Assembly: GCA_003117195.1 (NCBI GenBank)
Contig: BDSI01000050.1
Coordinates: 434,001-498,000 of the forward strand
Direction: 5' to 3'
From: Eudorina sp. 2006-703-Eu-15
Taxonomy: Eukaryota > Chlorophyta > Chlorophyceae > Chlamydomonadales > Volvocaceae
DNA: 64,000 nucleotides
Shown here: one piece after another, positions 36,101 to 45,959 of the stretch
How positions within the stretch are numbered: the first letter of the stretch is position 1
Layout: every line of letters starts with the position of its first letter
Notes under the pieces: model-generated
The model's database searches: none
Told to the model about the DNA's origin: nothing
The model's input: only the letters and a program-made list of their open reading frames with translations
Program-made: the position numbers and the translations under genes

Positions 36101-36862
36101 CGCCCCCGCACTGCCGACCAGCCGCCAGATGCGTCACTTGCTGCGTGTGCGTGTGCGTGTGCGTGTGCGTGTGCGTGTGCGTGTGCGTGTGCGTGTGCGT
36201 GTGCGTGTGCGTGTGCGTGTGCGTGTGCGTGTGCGTGTGCGTGTGCGTGTGCGTGTGCGTGTGCGTGTGCGTGTGCGTGTGCGTGTGCGTGTGCGTGTGC
36301 GTGTGCGTGTGCGTGTGCGTGTGCGTGTGCGTGTGCGTGTGCGTGTGCGTGTGCGTGTGCGTGTGCGTGTGCGTGTGCGTGTGCGTGAAGAGGGACGGGG
36401 TTGTTGGTTACGTAGGGGCGGGGTCCCGGGTCTCCTTTTAAGTGCGCTGCTGATGTGAAAAAGTGTTTGTCCGGTGTTACTTATTACTGGCGCTAGGGTT
36501 CCCTCCGAATCAGTTTGAACTGCGCTAGCCGCATCTGACTCGCTTACCACCACTCACCTCTAGTCAAATAGCCGCGCAGGCCGCGCGCAACGCCTGCGGG
36601 CCACACAAACACAAACACCGGGCAGGTGTGGGCGCCCAAAAGAACGAAGAGCGCGCGCGCGTGCCCAATTGATCGCGGATGTGGGCGTTAACATCAAATC
36701 CATTTCGCGCTTGGAGCTTCAGCTTCTGGAACTGCACGCCGACTTGCCTCTGATTTTGGCGTGTCCCAGCGGCAGTGCGGTGGCCAGCAGAGGAAGCAGA
36801 AGGAAAAGCAGCAGCACTGCGGCAACAGACCGCCGGCGGGTCAATCCCCACGTCCACGGCAT
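30169..36862 (-). CDS. Secreted SUEL-type lectin with proline-rich linkers, internally duplicated
   Basis: Exons in order are 36862-36748 (signal: RRRSVAAVLLLFLLLPLLATA), 36593-36558 (12-residue exon), 35889-35734 (proline linker), 34725-34420 (lectin), 34186-34040 (linker), then second copies 32938-32783, 31765-31460 and 31226-31080, and a last lectin exon 30554-30169. All introns are phase 1. Skipping the broken exon at 33514 gives 584 residues. Each lectin module has the SUEL (Gal_Lectin) pattern: CPAGMVINDIPYAFYGRND, NCSAAG, ASCTVDGHSMSGDPC, GTYKWMTVSYTC, with eight cysteines. Such domains bind galactose- or rhamnose-type sugars. The linkers are SPPPSPP-rich, typical of hydroxyproline-rich matrix proteins. 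Intron 1 appears to start with GC (AG/GCAAGT). Pherophorin-like wall or matrix location is inferred. Confidence 0.8.
30481..33440. repeat. Tandem duplication within the lectin gene, unit 1 (2,960 bp)
   Basis: This unit is nearly identical to 33441-36506. It begins inside the last lectin exon and ends in the intron that follows the 12-residue exon. The boundaries share CCG (ATGCCGG, CTCCGGC, CTCCGAA), suggesting a microhomology-mediated event. Differences include one extra C at about 32969 (intronic), a longer AT run near 31921-31940 and a shorter GTGTGC tract. Confidence 0.95.
33036..33514 (-). pseudogene. Truncated lectin exon created by the duplication, reading into a His-Ala repeat
   Basis: From the normal acceptor at 33514 the frame reads the first 24 residues of the lectin module (from ANTFYTGKVG to KLQCPA) and then crosses the duplication join at 33440/33441. 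It continues without a donor site into a run of about 23 His-Ala pairs from the GTGTGC repeat and stops at 33036. If this exon is used, the protein ends here with only one full lectin module; if it is skipped, the frame is kept because the neighbouring introns are phase 1. Confidence 0.7.
33193..33329. repeat. (GTGTGC)n microsatellite, unit 1, about 23 copies
   Basis: An uninterrupted hexanucleotide repeat inside duplication unit 1. The matching tract in unit 2 is 108 bases longer. Confidence 0.95.
33441..36506. repeat. Tandem duplication within the lectin gene, unit 2 (3,066 bp)
   Basis: Second unit, upstream in the direction of transcription. It carries intact copies of the proline linker, lectin and second linker exons and a truncated lectin exon at its left end. 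Offsets to unit 1 are 2960 near 33.5-34.8 kb and about 2950 near 35-36 kb, the change caused by small indels. Confidence 0.95.
36143..36387. repeat. (GTGTGC)n microsatellite, unit 2, about 41 copies
   Basis: Same tract as in unit 1 but 18 hexamers longer. It lies in the intron after the 12-residue exon of the lectin gene. Confidence 0.95.
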
Positions 36863-39398
36863 CGCCGCATGTGTTCGAAGAACAGTAGTGTGTGTAGGTT
36901 GCGTGGAAAAATTCGGATTGTCGGGACCGTCACGGCGGCTGTGCATCATCACAGAACCAGGCAACAGAACCTAAATACATTAGGTGCGTGACGAGCAGCC
37001 GGGCCCCGGCCCGTTCATTGGGGCCCCGGCCCGTTTACGACCAACCTGACAACCGACTTACAACGACCAGCAAACTCCGAGGGATTTTTAGTTCGTCCGT
37101 ACTACGTTCAATTTTTCCAAACGGACCATGGCCCGAATCAAAACGCCTTGAATTTAAAAATGCTGTCATATGACTGTGGCGATTCTTGAACATTTTAATA
37201 AGAGCAGTGACACCTCTATCCGTCTGTCTTCTATCACCAGCACTTCACGGCGGTAAAAATCAGAGCGGAGAGCTGAGCCCTTGGCTCGGATCTGCTCGGA
37301 TAATCCGTTGGTTTCTACATACCGCGTCGACGTTATAAGGAATGGCAATCGGTGAGGTATATATACATGCGCACGCAAGCCTAACTATCACCGACTAATA
37401 ACGTTGACATGGTGTGTTCCGATATATGCAACACATCAGATTTGTTTGCATCCTTTGACGCACATTGCAACACGCAGCAGCATCTACACATGGCCAGCAT
37501 TGTGGACGGCGATGTCGGCATCAATCCAGCACCGCTGCCACCAGCAGCAGGAAAGAACCTTATATTCGACTAACATTCACGCAGAAGATGGCACACAGAC
37601 GCCCGCCATCATGCATTTTGCACGGCGGGGCGGTTGATATACCTACCCCTACCTACCTGACAATAGTTGAAGTCGCCCATTTCCCGCAACCCAGAAGTAC
37701 ATGCCTCAACCCTCTGAAAATGTTTGCAAAGATCGTCTTCACTTGAAGATAACTGAGGAAGATAAATAAGTGAAATTTTGAGGGCGTCAGGTAAGTTCCT
37801 TCCGATTCGTGAACTTGCATCATTCACAAATCGGAAATTCCTCCCCGCAGGACGTTTCTGGTTTTGTACAGGCTCGTTTATGACGTCGGCCGAACAACTC
37901 GCTGGCGTTTCAAGTAACCGCGCCGCAGTGGCGCTCGGATCGCTTGCATCCACCAACACCATTAACACCATCACACGCCAACACGTATGCGGTACGAAAC
38001 ACCCTTCCTCGCCATTCCGTACTTGCCCCATACGTACAGGCAATGGAAGGCTCTATGCTGTACTTGCACAACAGTCAGAACAATTGATGTACGTGTCGAA
38101 AGGACGCAGGAAGTACCATGCATTCTCTCCTGCCTGCCCTGGCACCTGGCAGCAGCGTAACATGAGCGCTTACGGCGTGCAGGCACATACGTGACGGCAC
38201 GGCACTAACGCCGCCAGCCCCCACACGCCAAAATCTCTGTCCTCAACTTCAACGTCGTCCCTCATCCCCTCCAACTCGTTGGTAGTATATTACATCGACG
38301 TCGACGAATGTGACGCATAACGGAACGGAATGCAGGCCAGGGCAACACACACCCCGCCCTATGCCGCCAACCACACACGCATGATGGCAGCTCCAAAGCA
38401 TTACGGCATCCCGCATTTTTGGTCGCGCCTTCCGTCTATAGTATTACATGTATGCAGACCGGCAGCGCGGACCCGCGGTTCCCTCGCTCCCTCTTCATCT
38501 ATTACCGGGGACACCCGCACAGCTGAAGCGCACGGCTCAGAAGCGCGGCACCAAGCTGTCATAACCCACAATGGACCCGCCGGGGTCCACCGCAACGTCA
38601 TTGATAATAATCCCACGCAACCATGGAATTTCCAGGACATGCCGTACCAGTACGGCATGACTCATGACTCATTCAGATGCAGTCCGCCAAGCAGCAGACC
38701 GCGGATTCGCGGCGGCTGGGCGATGGCTGCGAGAGAGCCTGCTTTGATCTCCTTGCGTTGTACACCTACACCTGCTGGCCCGATGAATGACCTTGAATCC
38801 AGGGAGGCTGCAATCCCCTGCTTGCCAAGACCGTGACACCGAGCCAGCAGATGAACGCGCCCGCTGCTGCCGCTGCGCTCGCATTGAAATCGGCACATAC
38901 AGCCGCCCGTGGCTCGTCCCGCCACCCCCCGTCCATGCATGCGCTCCTCCATGCCATCTCCACATCTCTACATCTCTACCAGCCCGCACGTGCCAGCCGC
39001 CAGGTGGGAGCACGGGTGAAGACCTCGCAACTTTTTGTCCCTCGTTCAAGGATTCAGAAAAAAAGCAGGGCTCCGCCGCGTTGCCAGAGATTCATTCCGA
39101 GTCGGCTTACTAATACCAGCTGTTCCTCTGCAACCGCACACAACCCGCCCAACTGCCAAAGAACTGCGCCGCCTCGATTACCAACCCTCTTCCACCCCCT
39201 GCTGATGGTAATGGTACAACCTTGCAAGCAAGCAAGCGAGCAAGCAAGCAAGCAAGCAACACAAGCCAATGTGTCATTATGCCAATGTGTTCACCGACCA
39301 CCTTCACACCAGTCCGTCGCACCTACGACGCCTGCACCGCACCCGCGTCCTCCGCCACCGCTGCCGCCGCTGCCCCCGCTCTCCGGCACCGCTGCCAT
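36863..39398. other. Region between the lectin gene start and the aldolase gene end
   Basis: It should hold the lectin gene promoter and the aldolase 3' UTR. A minus-strand TGTAA lies at 38448-38444. A short duplicated GGGGCCCCGGCCCGTT-type motif lies at 37003-37034. Open frames on both strands have no recognisable pattern. Confidence 0.45.
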
Positions 39399-41600
39399 TC
39401 ACCGCTGCTGCGCCTTCGTTGCCGTGCCGTTCACCGCCTCCGCGGCGGCAGCGGCCCCGTCGCGCGCCGCGCCCGGCCCTGCAGCTGCAGCGCCGTTGGT
39501 GGCTTCCGTTGCCGCCGTCGCTGCGGCCTCTGGCGCCACCTCCGCGGCGGCCTGGAGCAGCAAGTCACAGACCTGGTCGATGTCGGCATCATCCGCGCCC
39601 AAATGGGTCACGAAGCGGAGCACTCCTGGAGCCATGGTGGAGACCAGCACGCCGCGTGACTTGAACCACGCCACGAGCGCCTGCGGGTGTTGGGGGACGG
39701 CATGGGTTACTCAAAGAAGCCCTCCCCTGGCGCAATCCTTTCCTTGGATAGGATGATGATTGGTTGAAACGGAAACAAAGATCCAAAACCCAAAAGATGG
39801 AGAGAGGCGCATGTGCTACAAGCGGTAAAGCACGTGGGAGGTGCGGTGGTGTCTGGCAACTGGGCACGGCGGTGCAAAGTGCGGGCATGCAATACGCTGT
39901 ACGATACCTTGGCGTCCCAACCGGGGGTGACGCTGAAGATGACGATGTTGGTGTCCACTGGAGCAAGGTACGACACGTACGGCAGGCCCTCAAGTGCGGC
40001 CCCCAGCCGGCGGGCGCGAGCGTGGTCATCCCGCAGCCTGTACGGCAAGGGCCAACCAGGGACCCGTGTAACCAGGACAGGACAGGACAGCCACGCAGCT
40101 AAGCGCTAAACGGCAAAAAACTGCTCTGTGGCGCCGGACATACGGTCGGATGCAAAGAGTGTGGGAGTTAAGTGGGACATCCCGAGTGTACCGTTTACAG
40201 GCATGTTTTGGCCACAGGCATGGACTGCGAGCAGCAGCGGCAGCAAAGAGGCGTCAGAAGTCAGATGGCAACTTGGTGCCAGTCGCCTAGCGACCACCGG
40301 TAGTGACAACCATCAACCGCCAACCGACACACCTGTCCACGTTGTTCCTCAGGGCGTACAGCCCCGCCGCCGCCAGGAAACCCGCCTGGCGCATACCGCC
40401 CCCCAGCACCTTGCGGATCCTGTACGACACAACGGTACGGCGGGGACACACACACGACGGGGACACACGACAGGCGGTCACGGGGCGGGGACCATTATCG
40501 ACGTCGTAACTCGCTCGTACACGCTCGTGGGCTCTGCATCCACCCGTCCATGCACCCATCCAGCATCAAGCCTCTCTATCAAGCCTCTCTATCAAGCCTC
40601 TCTATCAAGCCTCTCTATCAAGCCTCTCTATCAAGCCTCTCTATCAAGCCTCTCTATCAAGCCTCTCTATCAAGCCTCTCTATCAAGCCTCTCTATCAAG
40701 CCTCTCTATCTGCCCTGCCCTCCACAACCCGTTGCAGCACCTTCCCACTTCCCAACCCTGACACACCTGTGAGCTTGCCTAATGAAGTCCTTGGACCCAA
40801 CCAGCAACGACCCCACAGGGCAGCCCAGCCCCTTGGACAGGCAGATGGAGATGGAGTCGAACAGGGGACCGATGTCGGCGGGGCCGTACCTGGAGGGGGA
40901 ATACAGCAGATGAGGGTAAGACTACGGACGTGGCTGCGGCAATGCCGATGTTATACACGGTAGTCAGAGAAAAGGTGTCAACCGAGTCGAGTCAACCTGC
41001 CCGATGGGCACACATCAGGGGGCCAGGAGGGGGTCCCGGAGGGAGGGTGCTCGCGGCACCCGCCGCGGCAGCGGCAGCCGCCAACCGCCAACGGAATATG
41101 CCGTACACAACCAACCAACCAACCCCATGCGAGCACAGCGCCACACACGGCGGCTGGTCCGAGAAGCGACAAGTGACTGCGGAAGTGTACAGGAAGGTGC
41201 GTTGACGTCGTTGACATAGGAGCACGGTACAGAAAGCGCCTTTTGCCGTCGCGACACACAAGGAGCGCAGCAAAAGGGAAAGAGGCCCGCGACCGACCCA
41301 TCGGTCACTCGGACGACCCACCCCGCCTCAACGAAGGCGTTGAAGACCCGCGCGCCGTCGAGGTGCAGTCGCAGCCCTCGCGCGCTGCACACCTCCGAGA
41401 TGGCCTGCGGCCGCCCGGGTTGGTGAGGCCAGCGCGGGTAGGCAGGCAGGCAGGCAGGCAGGGGTTAAAATGGAAAACACGAGGCAGAGGGGCAGGCAGA
41501 GGGGCAGGCAGAGGGGCAGGCAGAGGGGCAGGCAGACGGGCAGGCAAACAGGTAGGCAGACCCAGGGTTGCAACGCTAGGTCGCTAGGTGGCATCCGAGG

Positions 41601-41640
<40 letters not shown>

Positions 41641-43657
41641 CCGCCGTGGCCCAGCCGGGTCATTACTGGGGTGTCAGAGTCATGCGTTGTGCAGGTGGCC
41701 CCGCCCTTACTGCGCCGTACCCACCTTGATCTCGTCCAAACTGTAGTACGCGCCGCCGCCCTTGTTTGCCGTATTCTCCAGACACACCAGCCGGGTGGTT
41801 GGGAAGTGCGAATCCTCCTGTTGCAGCGGTTGTTAATTGGACGTCGTTAGTGAGGCGCAGCATCGATGCGAGCAACCGTCTGCACAGGGTACGGCACGGC
41901 ACGGTACAGTACGGTATAGTACAGTACGGTACAGCACCAGGTGGTAGTCGGGTCGCTCCAGAGCAACAGGCACACCCACATTCACACCCACACTCACATC
42001 CACACCCACCAACACCCTCACACTCTTACACACCCACCAACACCCCACTGGTTCGGGTTGGGCGGGTTCCTCGCTTAGCACACCTACACCTACACCTACA
42101 TCTAAATCTAAGTTTACATCGACCAACACCTAAACCCATATACACCCACACCCTCACCCTCACCCACACCCACACACCGCCCACCATGTTGATCGCCTGC
42201 TCGATCTGCGCCGCGCTGATGCGACCTCGGTTGCTGGGCAACAGCTTGGGCTGCACGCCTGGCAGCGGGGTAGCCGAAGGGCAGCGGCGCGGTGCGGGGC
42301 ATCGGAGCACAAGGGTAGGGGGAGCGGCGCGGAGGTTGCGGGAGCGTGGGAAGGCCACGAGGGGATGCGTGGGGCGGGCGGTGGGACGGGACAGGTACCC
42401 CAGGTGACTACCAGCTACCTGGCGATGTTCCCCAGGCGCCGAGAGGGGTTCCCAGGCGCCCCGACAGCTGGGAGGAGAGGGGATCCAGATGGGGTGCGCG
42501 CGCCCAATCTTGACCCCACCCACACCGAACGATGGCTGAGACTGCGGCCGCCAGCGGAGCTACCTCTGCGCCAAGCAGGTGCGCCCAACCCGCACACCCC
42601 CGCCCCCGCCCCCGCACCTACCCGAGTTGAAGGCGATGCCCCCGCCCTCGTACAGGTAGATGTGCGCATTGTCCGCACACAGCAGCTCGTCGCCCGGCTG
42701 CGTGTGGACCTGGGCGGAGGGGGGGAGGGGCGACATCGGTGGGGGAAGGGGCGGCATCGGCGGCGGGGCAGCACCGGTGGGGTCGGAGTTGGAGACGGGA
42801 CTCGCCCAGGGGCACACGTCCCATGCGTGGCCCGCGGGTCGGTGTGGCTGCATGCGGCAGGCCATTGCGGCGAGGCCCTGCATCACGCCGGAACGGTCCA
42901 TCCGTTCCTGTTTCCCGAAGGGGTCAAGGGATACCCGTGTAGGGGAATCCAGGTGCCGCCGCTTGAGGTTCGGAGCAACGACGCCCTCACGAAGGCACAA
43001 TGACGGTTCAACGAGCAACGACGCCCTCACGAAGGCGCAGAGTACCTTGATGGCTATCTGGTTGGTCATGGTGCCGGAGGGGCAGAACAGCCCCGCCTCC
43101 TTGCCAAACAGCTGCGCCGCGTATTCCTGCGTCCCCGGAGCGGGCGGGGGCGGGGGCGGGGCCGGGCCTTGGCAGCAGGGAAGGCAAATCCGCGTCCCTG
43201 GGAAGGTCCAGGGTGGCTTTGCGCGGACGGGTGGCGGCGGATGGCGGTACGGAACCAGGCATGGGGCCGCAGCTCGTGGTGTGAATGGCGTGGCGTCACG
43301 CCGCCAGCGGGTTCGGGGCTGAAGGCTGACCCGTGGACTGTAGCACATCTAACCCATCGAGCCGGGATGGGTCGCGGTTGACAGCAACCAGCCGGAATGT
43401 GAGCCGCAGCGTAGAAAACATTCTCAGCTCAGCTACCTAAAGGAGCGAGCTGGGCGTTGGGCGGACCTGACTTGGCGCCCGCGCGCGCTGTCACGCACCT
43501 GAAGCTCGTTGACGGTTGGGTCGTCGCCCCAGACATCGTCCCCGACCTCCGCGCACATCATCGCCTGAAGCATCTTGGGTGTCGGTTTTGTGACGGTGTC
43601 GCTACGCAAGTCGATGAACGCGGCCTTGGCCGCCTGAGCCTCACTTGCTCCAGTCAT
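39399..43657 (-). CDS. THA1: L-threonine aldolase (PLP enzyme)
   Basis: Exons are 43657-43499, 43126-43046, 42709-42622, 42258-42185, 41817-41725, 41404-41322, 40889-40767, 40419-40333, 40037-39908 and 39680-39399, summing to 399 residues plus stop. The order of motifs is that of the low-specificity L-threonine aldolases: [68 protein letters not shown] (Asp181, Arg184), [14 protein letters not shown] (Lys212, the expected pyridoxal-phosphate lysine), [10 protein letters not shown] and VDTNIVIF. The enzyme cleaves threonine or allo-threonine to glycine and acetaldehyde. Length is close to the usual 350-400, with an extra Ala-rich C-terminal tail of about 45 residues. No clear targeting peptide was seen. 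The symbol follows the plant name. Confidence 0.92.
40563..40706 (+). repeat. 13-bp minisatellite in aldolase intron 7
   Basis: AAGCCTCTCTATC is repeated eleven times almost perfectly between exons 7 and 8. Confidence 0.95.
41440..41556 (+). repeat. GGCA-type repeats in aldolase intron 5
   Basis: A GGCA tetranucleotide run (41440-41461) is followed by several copies of a 12-bp GAGGGGCAGGCA unit. A (GT)n tract follows at 41604-41638. Confidence 0.85.
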
Positions 43658-45153
43658 CGTGTCGGCAACAAACCGCTTGCCTCCGCTCCGAACAACTCCT
43701 CAATCGAGACTGTAGATTGTTATAATGCGCTTTACAGTTCAATATATCTTTGGAAGATGGGAGACCGGCTCTGGAAGCAACAAGTAGACGGTGAGCCTAG
43801 ACTTGCGCGCGCGATTGTCACAGTTAATGCCCGGAAGCGCTGAAAATCTAGTGCTCCACTACAGGGAGATTTCAATTTAATCCCCTGACAGGTCAGGCTC
43901 GTCCGTCCTGCGTGGCCTCGCGTGGACCGCGCTGGCAGGTGCGTTGCCAACAAACCCAGGCCAATAAAAACTTCAATCCACAAAGTATAACAGGAAGCAC
44001 GTGTGGCTTTTTGATTTGCACGGCGTAATAGAGCATTATGCCGCCTGTCGTCATCTGGTGGTGGTTGGAGCGTCAGGGCGTTGGAAGTATCGGTGAAAGG
44101 TCCGCCTCTCCGCAAGCTCAATGTTTATACGACGCCCTCACATCAATCAATTCCTTTGTAAGTTACTGTCGCCCTTTCTATGCGTAAAATAAAAAAGACA
44201 AGGCCGTCGGCAAGTCGGAAAAGCCCTAGCGCGAGTCTAACCGTCGGCAAGTGCAGCAGCTTGGAACTTGGCTTTGCCGCAACAATCCATGCTGTGATTC
44301 AATCATCAAAATACATATGTACCCAGCGAGAGCGCGAAGCGACGAAGCGACCACGCATTCTGTACTGAGACGTGTCATGGCGCGAGCTGGAAGTGGAGCC
44401 TGGCCTTGGTCTCCCCGGTCTCTCATTGGTTGGGCAGCTCTGCTTCCACTCTTCCATGCTGTGCACAATCCATTCTGGCGCACATGCCCGCCTGTACAGT
44501 TTTTGAATGAATGGACGTTACTGCGAACCCCAAAGGGATATATAACGGTGTATATACCAGGGCCAGCCCCAGCAGTTTTTTGTTGTGACGCGGCCCTGGC
44601 CAACAGATCCCACTCCCTTGTCTCAACGTCCGCCGTGGGCTGGCCGGTATGGCTGTACGACACCCACCCACCCCGCGCGGGTGATGGAGGACGGGTGCGC
44701 AGTCCTTGGTAGGGGTTGATGAGATGATGCGCCTACGAGCTGTCTGGGCCCGTTGGAAGCCCGGCCGGGACTGACGGGCCACTTCATAACGGTTACAAAA
44801 AACAAAACCAATCCAGCCCAGCCCAACCCAACCCAACCCAACCCAACCCAGACGAACCTATCACGACCTACGTAATTCAACCAGATTAAACACAAAACCA
44901 AACAAGATGAGTCAACGCAACTTGCAGATGATCAAGCGCGGCGTCCGCCCCCCCACCACCTACACACACACACACACACACACCTCGTGGCGCGTTTTAG
45001 ATGGGGCTAGAGGCCCCGGGTGCACGGCACCCTTGTGGTCCCGTGCTGTGTCTCCTCGCCCCTCTCCCAGTTCTCTGGGAGAGTGCTTCGGCGGTCTCCC
45101 GTATGGGGCGGGTTAGCGCCCCCAGCCAGCGTCGGCCCGGCAGATATGTAACG

Positions 45154-45198
<45 letters not shown>

Positions 45199-45477
45199 AA
45201 TCCGTTTGCGTGCGTCGTGCGTCTCCGTATTTAGTATTTGCGGTATGATTTGCCTTGCGGTGGTGGCGCGGCTGCCTTGTCCGCGCGCCTGCATATGGTA
45301 AGTTTTTCCTCGCAGGTTCTATGGTAAGTATATTGCCACCTGGGATCGGGCGGGCGGGCGGGTTGCAATTCTAAACACACACACACACACACTCGCGGCT
45401 CAGTTATCTTTTACACACACCGCACGGTCCCACTCATCGGGGGCTGCCATCAATCAGCACCCATCCATCCTCGGCGC
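43658..45477. other. Region between the aldolase start and the helical-repeat gene end
   Basis: It contains a CCCAA-type pentamer run (44817-44850), CA tracts (44963-44980, 45157-45198, 45375-45392), a dispersed repeat (45282-45378) and a minus-strand TGTAA at 45415-45411, about 60 bases after the next gene's stop. No coding exon was supported. Confidence 0.5.
45282..45378 (-). repeat. Dispersed repeat, copy 2
   Basis: Reverse complement of the sequence at 28815-28910: GTGTGTTTAGAATTGCAACC, a C-rich block, GGTGGCAATA, CTTACCA. Nothing in it looks coding. Confidence 0.7.
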
Positions 45478-45920
45478 TCAGCCGCCCCTGTTGCTGACGG
45501 CGAGAGCCGCATCACGGCAGTGCCGTACAAACTCGTCCGACAGCATGGCCGCTGACGCGGCGCTCGGCTGCCAGGCCAGCAGCCGCCCCACCCTGCCGTA
45601 CATCACGGCCGCGTCTTGCAGGAATCGCACCCGGTGCCCCGCGCCCCGCCTGTCCCGTTGCAGCGGCGCGGACTCCCCGCCCGCGGACTCCCCGCCTGTG
45701 AATTCCCGGTCGTGCTCTGCCCCATCGTCGTACACAGCTCCCACGGCGTCGAGGCTTCCCTCCCCAGGTGCCGTACTGCCCGACGTCGCTGAGTCACCCG
45801 GAGGGGAACCGCCAAGATTCGACGGGGCCCCGGGGAGGTTCGTGTGGGCATCCTCGGGTGCCGCAGGCGCCGCCATTGAACTCGGCGATGACGAGGCGGA
45901 TGACGATGCTGCTGCTGACG

Positions 45921-45959
<39 letters not shown>

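Noticed and set aside
35707..36458. Open frames of Cys-Val, Ala-Cys, Arg-Val and Arg-Thr dipeptide repeats
   Set aside because: They are translations of the GTGTGC microsatellite in an intron.
44817..44850. CCCAA pentamer run as a possible telomere remnant
   Set aside because: Volvocine telomeres are usually TTTTAGGG-type; this run is short and lies among other simple repeats.
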